This document shows, piece by piece, positions 54,620 through 64,000 of a DNA stretch of 64,000 bases. The notes below the pieces were generated by a model, which worked only from the letters and a program-made list of their open reading frames with translations, ran no database searches and was not told the origin of the DNA. The position numbers and the translations under genes are program-made. Positions within the stretch are counted from its first letter, which is position 1. Every line of letters begins with the position of its first letter. The stretch spans positions 62,001-126,000 of the forward strand of contig DXML01000009.1 of the NCBI GenBank assembly GCA_019414205.1, written 5' to 3'. The DNA is from Collinsella sp. Lineage in GTDB: Bacteria; Actinomycetota; Coriobacteriia; Coriobacteriales; Coriobacteriaceae.

Positions 54620-57100
54620 ATGGAATCGTTGTACCGAAAGTATCGCCCGCTCACCTTTGACTCCGTGGTGGGCCAGCAGCATATCGTCTCGACGCTCGAG
54701 CACGCCATCACCGAGGGGCGCCTGTCCCACGCCTACCTGTTCTGCGGACCGCGCGGCACGGGCAAGACCACCATGGCGCGCATTCTGGCCAAGGCGCTGC
54801 TGTGCCGCAATGCCGAGGCGGCGCGCGCCGAGGGTGCAAGCGGCTGCATGCCCGACGGTACTTGCGAGGAGTGCGAGCTCATTGCCGAGGGTAACCACCC
54901 CGATGTCTACGAGCTCGATGCCGCCTCCCGCACGGGCGTGGACAATGTGCGCGAGGAAATCATCAACTCCGTCAACTTTGCCCCGGTGCGCGGCAAGTAC
55001 AAGATCTATATCATCGACGAGGTCCACATGCTCACGACGGCGGCGTTCAACGCGCTGCTCAAGACGCTCGAGGAGCCGCCGGCACACGTGATCTTTGTGC
55101 TGTGCACCACCGACCCGCAAAAGATTCTGGAGACCATCCTCTCGCGCTGCCAGCGTTTCGATTTCCATCGCATCGGCAACGAGGATATCGAGCGTCGCCT
55201 GGCATACGTGTGCGAGCAGGAGGGCTTCGATTACGACGATGAGGCGCTGGCTATCGTGGCGCGCCATGCCAAGGGCGGTATGCGCGACGCGCTGTCCACG
55301 CTGGAGCAGCTGAGCGTCTTTGGCAACGGTTCTGTGCATGCGGACGACGCCCGCTCGCTTTTAGGCGAGGTTTCGGACCAGATTCTGGGCGAGTTTTCCC
55401 GCGCCATTGCCGATCGCGATGTTGCCGAGCTCTATGGACTGATCCGTGCGCAGGTCGAGGAAGGAAACGACCTGCTGGAGCTGACGCGCGACCTGGTGGC
55501 GCATGTGCGTGACGTGTACGTTGCCTGCGTTGCCGGTGCCCGTGCCGAGCTGTTTGAGGGCGGCTCCGAGCAGGCCGAGGCGCTTGCTGCCGAGGCCGCT
55601 GCCTTTGGCGAGCATCCTGCCGACCGCCTGGCCCGTGTGCTGACGGTGCTCGACGATGCCGCACTGGAGATGAGGGGCGCGAGCGACGTGCGCCTGGTGC
55701 TCGAGATCGCCTGCACGCGCCTGGCACGTCCCGAGGCCGATTTAACGATTGAGGCATTGGCCGAGCGCGTGGCCCGCTTGGAGGCCATGGTTGCCAACGG
55801 CGCCGTGCCGGCGAGCGTGGCTGCTGCTCAGGCCGCCGCGCCTGCAGCATCCGTACCCGCTGCTGCCCAACAGCCGACGCTAATTTCGGGCGCTCGTGCT
55901 GCCGCTCCGGCGGCATCCGCTGCCCCCGCTGCTACGTCCGCGCGCCAGGGCGGTATGCCTTGGGACCGTGGTGCTGCTGTTCCGGCTGCCCAGCCTGCGT
56001 CCCGTTCTGCGTCCGTGTCAGCTTCCAAGCCTGCAGCGCCTGCACCTCAGCCTGCGCCGACTCCGACGCCTCAGCCCGTTGCGGCTCCCGCGCCTGCCAC
56101 CGCTCCGGCACCTAAGCCCCAGTCCAACAATGCCGCCCAGGTTGCCGCCGCCGGTACTGCCGAGACGCCCGCGGTCGAGGATGCCGGAGAGCTGCAGCGC
56201 AAATGGGCCGAGGTTGTCGAGCGTGTCAAGGCGCGTCAGGCTTCCTACGCGGGGCTTTTGCTCAATGCCCGCGCCACGGCTGACGACGGCTCCAGGCTCA
56301 CGGTCTCGTTCCCCGCGGGCTCGACCTTTGCCATCAAGATGCTTGGACGCGCCGACACGCAGTCGGTGGTCCTGCCGACAGTCAGTGCGGTCTTCGGTCG
56401 TCGTACCGTCGACTATGTCCTGGATGGGGGTGGCACGCCGGCTCCTCAACATGAGGAGCATTCTCCATCTGCACGGGCTGCGGTATCTGCGGACCCGCGA
56501 CCCGTGTCCTCGGCGGCCCCTGCATCCTCGAGCGCTAGCGCGACGCAGCCAAAAGCAGCACCGATAGCGGCGCCGACCCCGTCGGCGCCTAAGCCCGTCA
56601 TGGCCAAACCGGCTGCTCCGACACCCGCGCCCAAGCCTGCCTCGCCCGCGCCCAAGTCGTCTGACCTGGGCAAAGCCCCCTGGCTGCGCTCCGACAACCC
56701 CGCCGGCGCTCCTGCCACGGGCAAGCTCCCGACCGAGCCCGCGCCCCGAGCGCCCGAGCGCGCGTCCGCTCCCAAGGCTCAGCCCGCCGCGCCGTCTGCG
56801 CCATGGGAATCCGAGCAGGTTCCCTACGACGATGCCATGGTTGGCGGTTTTGTTGCCGATGCTGGTGGGGACGATCTGCCTCCGTTCGACTTGCCGGGTG
56901 CGGCGTCCGCGCCCAAGTCCGCTGCAACTGCCCCCAAAGAGGAGGACGCTCCTGCAGCTCCCTGGGAGTCCAACTCCGGTGCGGGCGGCCCCTTCGGCCA
57001 TCAGGGTGCAGCCCCGAGCATCCCGCAGACCGAGGACGAGGCCAAAGCCCTCATCCGCAGCGTCTTCGGCCAGTCCACCATCTTCAAGCCGGTGGAGTAG
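54620..57100 (+). CDS. dnaX: DNA polymerase III subunits gamma/tau
   Basis: 826 residues from ATG 54620. AAA+ clamp-loader ATPase in the first 370: Walker A Gly-Pro-Arg-Gly-Thr-Gly-Lys-Thr (about 43-50), a zinc module with Cys residues (from about 63), Asp-Glu-Val-His (about 134-137) and the Ser-Arg-Cys sensor loop. It loads the sliding clamp at the replication fork. From about 400 the protein is Ala/Pro-rich low-complexity with a folded island near 520-600, long compared with usual DnaX. No frameshift signal for a short gamma form was recognised. Confidence 0.92.
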   Translation: MESLYRKYRPLTFDSVVGQQHIVSTLEHAITEGRLSHAYLFCGPRGTGKTTMARILAKALLCRNAEAARAEGASGCMPDGTCEECELIAEGNHPDVYELDAASRTGVDNVREEIINSVNFAPVRGKYKIYIIDEVHMLTTAAFNALLKTLEEPPAHVIFVLCTTDPQKILETILSRCQRFDFHRIGNEDIERRLAYVCEQEGFDYDDEALAIVARHAKGGMRDALSTLEQLSVFGNGSVHADDARSLLGEVSDQILGEFSRAIADRDVAELYGLIRAQVEEGNDLLELTRDLVAHVRDVYVACVAGARAELFEGGSEQAEALAAEAAAFGEHPADRLARVLTVLDDAALEMRGASDVRLVLEIACTRLARPEADLTIEALAERVARLEAMVANGAVPASVAAAQAAAPAASVPAAAQQPTLISGARAAAPAASAAPAATSARQGGMPWDRGAAVPAAQPASRSASVSASKPAAPAPQPAPTPTPQPVAAPAPATAPAPKPQSNNAAQVAAAGTAETPAVEDAGELQRKWAEVVERVKARQASYAGLLLNARATADDGSRLTVSFPAGSTFAIKMLGRADTQSVVLPTVSAVFGRRTVDYVLDGGGTPAPQHEEHSPSARAAVSADPRPVSSAAPASSSASATQPKAAPIAAPTPSAPKPVMAKPAAPTPAPKPASPAPKSSDLGKAPWLRSDNPAGAPATGKLPTEPAPRAPERASAPKAQPAAPSAPWESEQVPYDDAMVGGFVADAGGDDLPPFDLPGAASAPKSAATAPKEEDAPAAPWESNSGAGGPFGHQGAAPSIPQTEDEAKALIRSVFGQSTIFKPVE

Positions 57101-57121
57101 CTGCGCAGGCGGGTATACTGC

Positions 57122-57595
57122 TCAAGAAGAGAACCCCTTGCCCGGGCGCATCTGTATTTCGGACATGTGCAACGTGGTGCCGCGTATATCGCATTCGAGC
57201 AGACAGGCGCGTGACGGTCGGCCTAGGATGCTGAGGTCGATACGATACGTCGCATGGCTGTCCGTGTACTCGACTTGCTCGGCGTTGACGGTTGCTCCGA
57301 TTGTAAATAAAGAGCCCAGTTCGGCATCGACAATCTTGGAGTCCTTTATCTTGACCTTGAACTCTTGGTAGAGGGACGGGCTGTTGTAGTAAATGGTTCG
57401 GGTTCCGTCGGTGCATTCATCGGTCGTCTCCCATTTGACGACGGGCTGGTCCGAGCTGGCTATCAGCAGTTCTGCTCCAAAAGCTATGGCATGGGTGATG
57501 ATAACCAGTAATACCCAGACGACAAAGAGATAGAGAACCACATATGCAACGGGGTGTTTTGAGCGGATGTTTTGGAGTACGGCTGGGACATTCAC
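57122..57595 (-). CDS. Single-span membrane protein of unknown function
   Basis: 157 residues with one span (about 17-40) and an outer beta-rich domain with Cys at about 61 and two Cys near 132-136. It converges with dnaX, and lies divergent to ybaB. The codon use is less GC-rich than its neighbours. I do not recognise the family. Confidence 0.55.
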   Translation of the reverse strand: MNVPAVLQNIRSKHPVAYVVLYLFVVWVLLVIITHAIAFGAELLIASSDQPVVKWETTDECTDGTRTIYYNSPSLYQEFKVKIKDSKIVDAELGSLFTIGATVNAEQVEYTDSHATYRIDLSILGRPSRACLLECDIRGTTLHMSEIQMRPGKGFSS

Positions 57596-57747
57596 GAGGG
57601 CACCTCCAAATCGTCATCTATGACAATCAAATTATACCCAGCCGCCATGCGTGCCGCCTCGAGCAGCGGCTCGGCATTTTGCCATGTAGCCTTGTAGCCC
57701 TACGCATAAACTGCCTGGTTCCAGCTCTGCTAGATGTAGCTTGAGAT

Positions 57748-57783
57748 AATTATGCAACCTTGCATAATTCGACCTTGCATAAT
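57748..57783. promoter_or_regulatory. Palindromic operator with an extra half-site
   Basis: AATTATGCAA (57748-57757) and TTGCATAATT (57760-57769) are exact inverted repeats two bases apart, followed by a third copy TTGCATAAT (57775-57783). It lies between the membrane protein gene and ybaB. Probably a binding site of an unknown regulator. The remaining 57596-57944 stretch is non-coding, with a possible -10 (TACGAT) near 57866 for ybaB. Confidence 0.5.
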
Positions 57784-57944
57784 CTTGGGCGTGCGTCACG
57801 CTCAAGGACATGTATATCGACTGAGGTAGCGTGTCCGCCCCGCTTGCTTGCCCCGCGCCGTGGTACGATTTTTGAGTTTGAAAGTCCCGTCGCGCTCCGG
57901 CTGCCCTTGCAGCTTGTCGCGCGGCCGCACGTAAAGGAGCCATC

Positions 57945-58265
57945 ATGGCCGGTATGAACATGCAGCAAATGATGAAGCAGGCTCGCAAGATGCAGGAGCA
58001 GCTTGCCGCCGCGCAGGAAAACCTTAAGTCCCAGACCGTCGACGCCTCTGCCGGCGGCGGCATGGTCAAGGTGACCGTTAACGGCGAGATGGAGCTCGTC
58101 AACCTCACCATCGACCCCGATGCCCTCGATCCCGAGGACGTCGATATGCTGCAGGACATGATCATGGCTGCCGTCAACGAGGCCGTCCGCGGTGTCAACG
58201 AGCTCGCCAACAAGCAGATGGGCGCCATCACCGGCGGCCTCAACATCCCGGGCATGCCGTTCTAA
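57945..58265 (+). CDS. ybaB: YbaB/EbfC nucleoid-associated protein
   Basis: 106 residues with the family pattern: Met-Gln-Gln-Met-Met-Lys-Gln-Ala near the start, Gly-Gly-Gly-Met-Val-Lys-Val-Thr-Val-Asn-Gly in the middle, and Asp-Met-Ile-Met-Ala-Ala-Val-Asn. It binds DNA as a dimer and is found between dnaX and recR in most bacteria. A strong aaaggagcc site precedes the ATG. recR starts 13 bases later. Confidence 0.93.
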   Translation: MAGMNMQQMMKQARKMQEQLAAAQENLKSQTVDASAGGGMVKVTVNGEMELVNLTIDPDALDPEDVDMLQDMIMAAVNEAVRGVNELANKQMGAITGGLNIPGMPF

Positions 58266-58278
58266 GACACGCATATAT

Positions 58279-58875
58279 ATGAGTGCCAACCATAGTCTGC
58301 AAAAATTGCTCGATGAGCTGGGCCGTCTGCCGGGCATTGGTCCCAAGTCGGCCCAGCGCATCGCCTATTACCTGCTCGAGGCCGATGCCGAGGAGGCGCG
58401 CCGCCTGGCCGAGGCTATCCTGGAGGTTAAGCAGGAGGTTCACTTTTGCAGCCGCTGCTTTAACTACGCCACGGCCGACGAGTGCTCCATCTGCCAGGAT
58501 TCGATGCGCGATACCACTCGCATTTGCGTGGTGGGCGAGCCGCGCGATGTCCAGGCGATTGAGCGCACGGGCAGCTACCACGGTCTCTACCACGTATTGG
58601 GCGGCGTGATCAGTCCCATGGACAAGATTGGTCCCGAGCAGTTGCACATTCGTGAGCTGCTGGCACGCTTGGGCCACGAGGACATCCACGAGGTCATCAT
58701 CGCCACCAACCCCAATATCGAGGGCGAGACCACGGCGAGCTACCTGGCCCGCACTATCAAGCCGCTGGGCGTTGAGGTATCGCGTCTGGCGAGCGGCCTT
58801 CCCGTGGGCGGCGACCTGGAGTATGCCGACGAGCTTACGCTTGGGCGCGCCATCGAGGCCCGTCGCACGATTTAG
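58279..58875 (+). CDS. recR: Recombination protein RecR
   Basis: 198 residues from ATG 58279. It has the helix-hairpin-helix (Leu-Pro-Gly-Ile-Gly-Pro-Lys-Ser-Ala-Gln-Arg), the Cys4 zinc finger (Cys-Ser-Arg-Cys then Cys-Ser-Ile-Cys) and the Toprim domain (Val-Val-Gly-Glu then Thr-Asn-Pro-Asn-Ile-Glu-Gly-Glu). RecR works with RecO to load RecA at gaps. It sits in the standard dnaX-ybaB-recR order. Confidence 0.95.
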   Translation: MSANHSLQKLLDELGRLPGIGPKSAQRIAYYLLEADAEEARRLAEAILEVKQEVHFCSRCFNYATADECSICQDSMRDTTRICVVGEPRDVQAIERTGSYHGLYHVLGGVISPMDKIGPEQLHIRELLARLGHEDIHEVIIATNPNIEGETTASYLARTIKPLGVEVSRLASGLPVGGDLEYADELTLGRAIEARRTI

Positions 58876-59080
58876 GTGGCGAGCCTGCTCCTGCCGTATG
58901 TCTTCATCGCGACGCACGGGGTAGCCATAATTTCCCCGTGCGACTGTAAGTTTGTTGTGCAACAAAGATGCTTTGTATCCGCTTATCGCATGGATGCTTC
59001 CACTCGCATCCTTAATTTGCCCATTCGTTGCGCAACCTTTTGGGTTCGCTGATACACTCAAATATGGATTCGAATGAATG

Positions 59081-59105
59081 CGCCGCTCCCGAGCGGCGTG
59101 TTTTT
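59081..59105 (+). terminator. Intrinsic terminator before the secreted protein gene
   Basis: CGCCGCTC (59081-59088) pairs with GAGCGGCG (59091-59098), then TGTTTTT. It ends the recR transcript or attenuates the next gene, whose start lies 16 bases on. Confidence 0.75.
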
Positions 59106-59120
59106 GTTGGAGGAGAACGC

Positions 59121-60026
59121 ATGCGGCCCGGTGGCACTCAGACAAAGCGCGGCGCCGCGGTGCGCATGCGACGCCGACTGGGCTTGGCGCCGCGGGCGTA
59201 CGCACTGCTGTCTTGCTCGCTGGTGCTGGTCATAGCTGGCGTTTCTGCCTATGGCATGACCGTGCCGTCCATGATGCAGGCACATGCCGCACGCGAACCG
59301 CGCGTGGGGCATGAGGTCAAAAGTGACCTGGGGACCACGACTGGATATGCTTGGGCAAGTGTGGTCGCGCATATTGTGTTTGGCACCGGCGACGCGGACG
59401 GCGCCGAGGCCCCGGACAACGAAGTCACGCTTGCCAATGGCAAAACCATCGTGCTCACCAACACCAAGATCATCGATCGGTTGTCCAACAATAGCGTGGC
59501 GGCAACGGTGAATAAGGTCGAGCAGCAGAAGGAGCAGGACGCCCAGCAGTCCGGAAAGCCCGGTAGCTCGGATACTTCTGGCTCCGGCTCGGATTCGTCG
59601 AGTTCGGGCGGTGGCTCTGGGTCGGGTTCCTCTGCCGGAGGGTCTGGAAACGGCGGCTCGACGGGCGGCAACACTGACAACGATGCAAACTCCGGTGGCC
59701 TTTCCGCTGCTGAGGAAGAGAGCATTCACAGCTGGCTTGTGACCAAGTACAACATGCTCGACGGCTATGTTTCTCGTGCCAATGACGTGGTCTCGACCTA
59801 TAACTCTACGGGAGATCCCAGGCCGTGCGACAGCCTGGTCGGGGAGATGTTTGTCATTCGAGCCGAGTTCGGTCGTCAGACATTCTCGCCCCGGTCAAAG
59901 TGGTATCAGCAGTATGCCAATCTGTGGGGCTGTTACACCAACCTATGTCAATGGGTCGGCCATTACGGCGATGATGACGTCGCGCTCGGTAACTTCAACA
60001 ATAACGTGGCGGCGCTTGCCCTATGA
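59121..60026 (+). CDS. Exported protein with Ser/Gly linker
   Basis: 301 residues from ATG 59121, which has a strong GGAGGAGA site 7 bases upstream; ATG 59064 is in frame but covers the terminator. The N terminus is Arg-rich, followed by one hydrophobic span (about 27-50). A Ser/Gly/Asp linker (about 150-205) leads to a helical C-terminal domain with two Cys pairs. It overlaps the kinase gene by 4 bases, so it may be its extracellular partner. Function unknown. Confidence 0.6.
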   Translation: MRPGGTQTKRGAAVRMRRRLGLAPRAYALLSCSLVLVIAGVSAYGMTVPSMMQAHAAREPRVGHEVKSDLGTTTGYAWASVVAHIVFGTGDADGAEAPDNEVTLANGKTIVLTNTKIIDRLSNNSVAATVNKVEQQKEQDAQQSGKPGSSDTSGSGSDSSSSGGGSGSGSSAGGSGNGGSTGGNTDNDANSGGLSAAEEESIHSWLVTKYNMLDGYVSRANDVVSTYNSTGDPRPCDSLVGEMFVIRAEFGRQTFSPRSKWYQQYANLWGCYTNLCQWVGHYGDDDVALGNFNNNVAALAL

Positions 60027-61867
60027 TGACCGATCTTGCATCCACCACACCACAATCGCTCGGTCGCGATCCCATGGTCGGCCTGCGCCTGGCGCGTGTC
60101 GACGGGTTTGAGCCGGCCATTGCGCTCGGTCAGGGCGAACTGCCTGCCTATCTGCGTCGTTTTACGATGCTGTTTGCCGACGATGCCACCATGCGCCGTG
60201 GCGGTATCGGCCGCGTGACGCGTGCCGTCAACGCCCAAGGCGAGGCCGTGGCACTCAAACAGCTCATCTTGCCGACGCGCGATGAGTTTGACGACGATGC
60301 CGCTCACGAGGCGCTGGTCGCCAAGTTCAAGGCGGCGTTTCGCGAGGAATACGAATGCCATCGCGCCCTTTCGGGCCTTAAGGGCTTTCCCCGCCTCTAT
60401 GGCTGGGGCGAGGTCGACGGTGTGCCTGCAATTGTCATGGAATGGGTCGAGGGCGAGACGCTTGCCCGCTTGCGTTCGCGACTTGCCGTGGACGATGCCG
60501 GACGCCTGTCGCCGCTCGTGGCGGCGCGTCTGGGTCGCGACCTGTTCGATCTGCTCTGCCGTATGAGCCTGGTGGGCGAGGGCTTTGTCCATCGCGATAT
60601 CTCGCCCGCTAATATTATGGTGCGTACGGCGCGTCTACCGCTTGACCGGCAGCTTGCCGAGGGCACCTTTGACCTGTGCCTGATCGACTTTGGCTCGTCG
60701 CTGGCGCTTGAGCCTGCGTCGGCCGTGGCCGGTACCGGCGGCAAGGCGTCGTTTACGGAGCGTTATGCCACGCTGCGTCGCGCGACGGTTGCCTATGCCC
60801 CGCCCGAGATGCTCACCGACGATATTCCCGACCTGCGCGCTTTGCGTATGTCGCCGGCGATTGACGTCTATGCCGCGGCAAGCACGGTTTACGAGCTCAT
60901 TGCCGGCATCGCGCCATACGAAGCCGCGCCGAGCACTTCGGGCACCTCGGGTTCGCGCAAAAAGACGCGCGACATCGCGAGCCCCTACCGTCTCAAGATG
61001 GACACGCGGCCCGACTATCCCATTGGTGCCCATGCGCCCGGTTGCGATTTGACGCAGCTGCTTCATCGCGAGCCCGATGTGGCGCTCGCCGCGGCCGAGC
61101 AGGCCCAGCAGCTGGGGCTTGAGCCGGATTCCGAGGAGCTACGCGATGCGCTGGCGTTTGTCGATGCCCAGCTGTTCAACGTGGTGATGGCCTGTCTGTC
61201 CAGCCATCAAAAAGATCGTCCCGAGCCGGCGGCGGTCGAGGCGGCGCTCTCGGCGTTTTGTGACCACTATGCGCAAAATGTCGGTCGTTCGCTCCGCGGC
61301 GAGCCGCTCACGCCGTGCCCCATGGATGCGTCCGGCCGCGCGGTTCGTCGCGCGCTGATGGTCGGCGCGGCGGTCGTCTGTGGCGTGGTTTGGGCTGCGG
61401 TCGTGGTTTCGGCCGCGCTGCTGGCGTCGGGCGCTCGCGTGACGGCGACTTTGGGATCGCTCGTGTGGCCTGGGTCGCTACCGGGTGTTATTGCCGCACT
61501 GGCGCTGGCGCTGCCAGGCATGGCCGGCGTTGTCGCGGGGGCACTTGCGCGCGATCGACGCTCGGGGTTCCTGCAGGGTGTGCTTGCGCTTTCTGCCTGC
61601 GAGGTTCCGGTACTGGCTGTGGCTGCATGTAGCGTATTTTCCCAACGCGCCGTGATGGGCGGCCTTGTTGCCGCTTTGGTTGCAACCTATACGCTTACGT
61701 GGTTTTTGCTTGCGATGGGCTTTGCCTTTGAACTTCCCGTTTCGGCACCGCGACGCACAAAAGCCCAGATGGCGACTCCGCTTGCCGGTGGAGCCGCAGC
61801 TGCCCGTACTTTTGGCGGACCTGTCGAAGTATCGTCCGATTCTATTTCTACGACCAAGGAGGCCTAG
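60023..61867 (+). CDS. Atypical Ser/Thr kinase with C-terminal membrane spans
   Basis: 614 residues. Kinase-like domain about 50-320 with Gly-Gly-Ile-Gly-Arg-Val, Val-Ala-Leu-Lys, His-Arg-Asp-Ile-Ser-Pro-Ala-Asn and Asp-Phe-Gly-Ser-Ser. The usual Lys of the catalytic loop (His-Arg-Asp-x-Lys) is Ser here, which may lower or change activity. About four membrane spans follow (from residue 445). It overlaps the exported protein gene and is followed three bases later by an FHA gene, so it forms a second phospho-signalling unit. Confidence 0.8.
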   Translation: MMTDLASTTPQSLGRDPMVGLRLARVDGFEPAIALGQGELPAYLRRFTMLFADDATMRRGGIGRVTRAVNAQGEAVALKQLILPTRDEFDDDAAHEALVAKFKAAFREEYECHRALSGLKGFPRLYGWGEVDGVPAIVMEWVEGETLARLRSRLAVDDAGRLSPLVAARLGRDLFDLLCRMSLVGEGFVHRDISPANIMVRTARLPLDRQLAEGTFDLCLIDFGSSLALEPASAVAGTGGKASFTERYATLRRATVAYAPPEMLTDDIPDLRALRMSPAIDVYAAASTVYELIAGIAPYEAAPSTSGTSGSRKKTRDIASPYRLKMDTRPDYPIGAHAPGCDLTQLLHREPDVALAAAEQAQQLGLEPDSEELRDALAFVDAQLFNVVMACLSSHQKDRPEPAAVEAALSAFCDHYAQNVGRSLRGEPLTPCPMDASGRAVRRALMVGAAVVCGVVWAAVVVSAALLASGARVTATLGSLVWPGSLPGVIAALALALPGMAGVVAGALARDRRSGFLQGVLALSACEVPVLAVAACSVFSQRAVMGGLVAALVATYTLTWFLLAMGFAFELPVSAPRRTKAQMATPLAGGAAAARTFGGPVEVSSDSISTTKEA

Positions 61868-61870
61868 GTC

Positions 61871-62809
61871 ATGGCATCTCAAGTTGAGCTCACCCCATGC
61901 GGGGCCATGTTTGACATCTTTAAGCGCGCGGCGCATCTGAGCCATATCGAGCTGTGCGGCTTGGTGCTTTCGTCCCGTCCGCTCGCCGACGGCCGCAGCC
62001 CGCAGAGCCGAGCCGCCGATCGCTCTTGGGTTTCCCGCTTTATCGTTCGCGCGCCGGTCGGCACGCTTCAGCAGCGCTACTTTGCCGAATACGGTACCTC
62101 GGCTGCGCGTATTATGTCGCAACTGGCCCTGCGCCAGCGCAATCCCATGGACTCCACGGCTGTGATCAATATGGTGTGCGGTCCTGCAGGTGAACCGATG
62201 GTACGCGCGCTCGAAGAGTGCCATCAGGACACGAATCTCTATCGCAACGCGCTCGATCGCCTGTCCCAGGCGGCGGAACTCATGCCCGCCGAGCGCGCCG
62301 AGGCCGTGCTGGTGCTGCTTGTCGCCGTCGGTTGTTCGGCGGATGTGCGGTCCTCGGTGAACTATGCCATCGACTACGCGCACGCGACCTGTGGCGGAGG
62401 CACCTCCACGCCGCGTTCGCTTGGCATGTCGATGACCGCGGGCGAACGCGAACCCGCTCCGGCGCACCCCTTGGGCTTGCTGCGCGTACAAAACAGTTTT
62501 GTCGTGAGCGCCCCGCGCTGGATTCAGCCGAGTGAGCAGGGTGTTGAGATTGGTGCGCTGGCCACTGGTGAGGGCGATATTACCGACGTCGGCGACGATG
62601 TCTCGGCCCGCCATGCCCATATCTGGTGCGATGCTCAAAATATCTGGCACGTCGAGGACTTGTCGTCCACCAACGGAACCGTGGTGGTAAACGGGGCCAC
62701 GCGCGTCTGCATTCAGGTCGAGCCCGGCCGTTCCGCCCAACTCAATCCCGGCGACGAGCTCAAGCTCGGCGAATCCACTACCTACGCCATCCTCTTCGGT
62801 GCCCTCTAG
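61871..62809 (+). CDS. FHA-domain protein
   Basis: 312 residues. The first 170 are an unrecognised helical domain (with Val-Ala-Val-Gly-Cys). The C-terminal FHA domain (about 210-310) has Gly-Asp-Asp-Val-Ser-Ala-Arg-His-Ala and Ser-Ser-Thr-Asn-Gly-Thr-Val. It starts 4 bases after the kinase stop, so it probably binds the kinase's phosphorylated targets. Confidence 0.8.
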   Translation: MASQVELTPCGAMFDIFKRAAHLSHIELCGLVLSSRPLADGRSPQSRAADRSWVSRFIVRAPVGTLQQRYFAEYGTSAARIMSQLALRQRNPMDSTAVINMVCGPAGEPMVRALEECHQDTNLYRNALDRLSQAAELMPAERAEAVLVLLVAVGCSADVRSSVNYAIDYAHATCGGGTSTPRSLGMSMTAGEREPAPAHPLGLLRVQNSFVVSAPRWIQPSEQGVEIGALATGEGDITDVGDDVSARHAHIWCDAQNIWHVEDLSSTNGTVVVNGATRVCIQVEPGRSAQLNPGDELKLGESTTYAILFGAL

Positions 62810-62840
62810 CCGGCAGATAGGGACGTTTCTTTTCTGCCGG
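62810..62840 (+). terminator. Terminator after the FHA gene, REP-like
   Basis: CCGGCAGA (62810-62817) pairs with TCTGCCGG (62833-62840), directly after the stop. It may double as a REP-like repeat; the loop (GGGACG, TTTCTTTT) looks like repeats I recall in Coriobacteriia. Confidence 0.5.
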
Positions 62841-62973
62841 CACTTGGGGACACTCCTCGGCGCGCCAGAGCCAGTCGCCCGGGGATGGAGGGGCCATTTT
62901 GGCCCTTGGCGGTCACCCGAGGTAAACCTTTACCGCCCGCCTATATTTGTCGAAATTACACTTAACGGCGGGG

Positions 62974-63260
62974 TACAATAAACCCGCATGCGGATTTCCG
63001 TTGCGGGCGCTTCCCATCGCCGGGGCGTGCCCGGGAGCATCCGGCATGCGGCCTTTGCGGCGCTCGGTCATGTGCAAGACGGGCGGTCGGGTCTGTGGGG
63101 CGCATCAGCTGCCCCTCGCCTCGGCATGTCTTCTCTCCACGCCATGTACCTGCTGCTCAGTCTGCCTGCCAGATGATTGGAAGCAACAGCGAAAATCCCA
63201 TCACGCCAACATCCCGGCGATCGCCGGGGCCTGTATACCTATATGAGAGGAGAGGGGTAT
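62974..63260 (+). promoter_or_regulatory. Promoter and long structured leader of the nifJ-type gene
   Basis: A -10 box TACAAT lies at 62974-62979, giving an untranslated leader of about 275 bases. It has several GC-rich hairpins, including CCCGGC-gatc-GCCGGG near 63214-63229. Near the start codon TATACC and GGTATA pair around the AGGAG ribosome binding site. I see no known riboswitch class and no gene in 62841-63260. Confidence 0.4.

Positions 63261-64000
<740 letters not shown>

Overview
The window is GC-rich DNA from an actinobacterium of the class Coriobacteriia. Collinsella is my best guess, from gene content and style rather than any database match. The chromosomal part is the right third (about 43.3-64.0 kb). 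It carries a FHA/PP2C/Ser-Thr-kinase cell-envelope cluster with a fused SEDS-transpeptidase gene, dnaX, ybaB, recR, a second kinase-FHA group and the start of a pyruvate:ferredoxin oxidoreductase gene.

Positions 1-28.8 kb are a siphovirus-type prophage read entirely on the + strand. Small accessory genes (Lar-like zinc ribbon, MazG-like, HNH) lead into a packaging module (ParB-like, radical SAM, small and large terminase). Then come HK97-type head genes (portal, ClpP-like protease, capsid), tail genes (tube, frameshifted chaperone, tape measure, distal tail, tail-associated protein, BppU-like baseplate) and a lysis module (holin, C39-like peptidase, GH25 endolysin). Between tail and lysis lies a complete diversity-generating retroelement (DGR). 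It has a C-type-lectin-like target gene with variable repeat VR, an accessory gene avd, a template repeat TR and a reverse transcriptase. VR and TR are 128 bp each and differ at seven positions, and every difference is at a TR adenine. A recurring intergenic motif, TCTCACGCCG followed four bases later by TAnnnT, precedes several phage modules and looks like a phage promoter.

Positions 28.85-43.29 kb look like a second mobile element next to the phage. It has a more AT-rich start, iteron-like repeats, an XRE repressor facing a giant CAP-domain coiled-coil surface protein, a lipoprotein, a double MobC-like protein beside inverted repeats that could be an oriT, and a small-secreted-protein/membrane-protein cassette. 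A type-I-toxin-like peptide, an attenuator-type leader before three tandem metallophosphoesterases, a winged-helix protein, an excisionase-like protein and a tyrosine integrase follow. The integrase abuts the 3' half of a tRNA-Arg(CCU), so the array is inserted in that tRNA gene. The intact 5' half and the phage's left end lie outside the window. A 12-bp copy of the tRNA end at 28839-28850 suggests two elements in tandem.

The chromosomal kinase cluster is transcribed leftwards: kinase, fhaA, fhaB, PP2C, FtsW/RodA-PBP fusion, pknB with PASTA domains. Its likely role is to couple phosphorylation to peptidoglycan synthesis. The genes to its right are mostly on the + strand.
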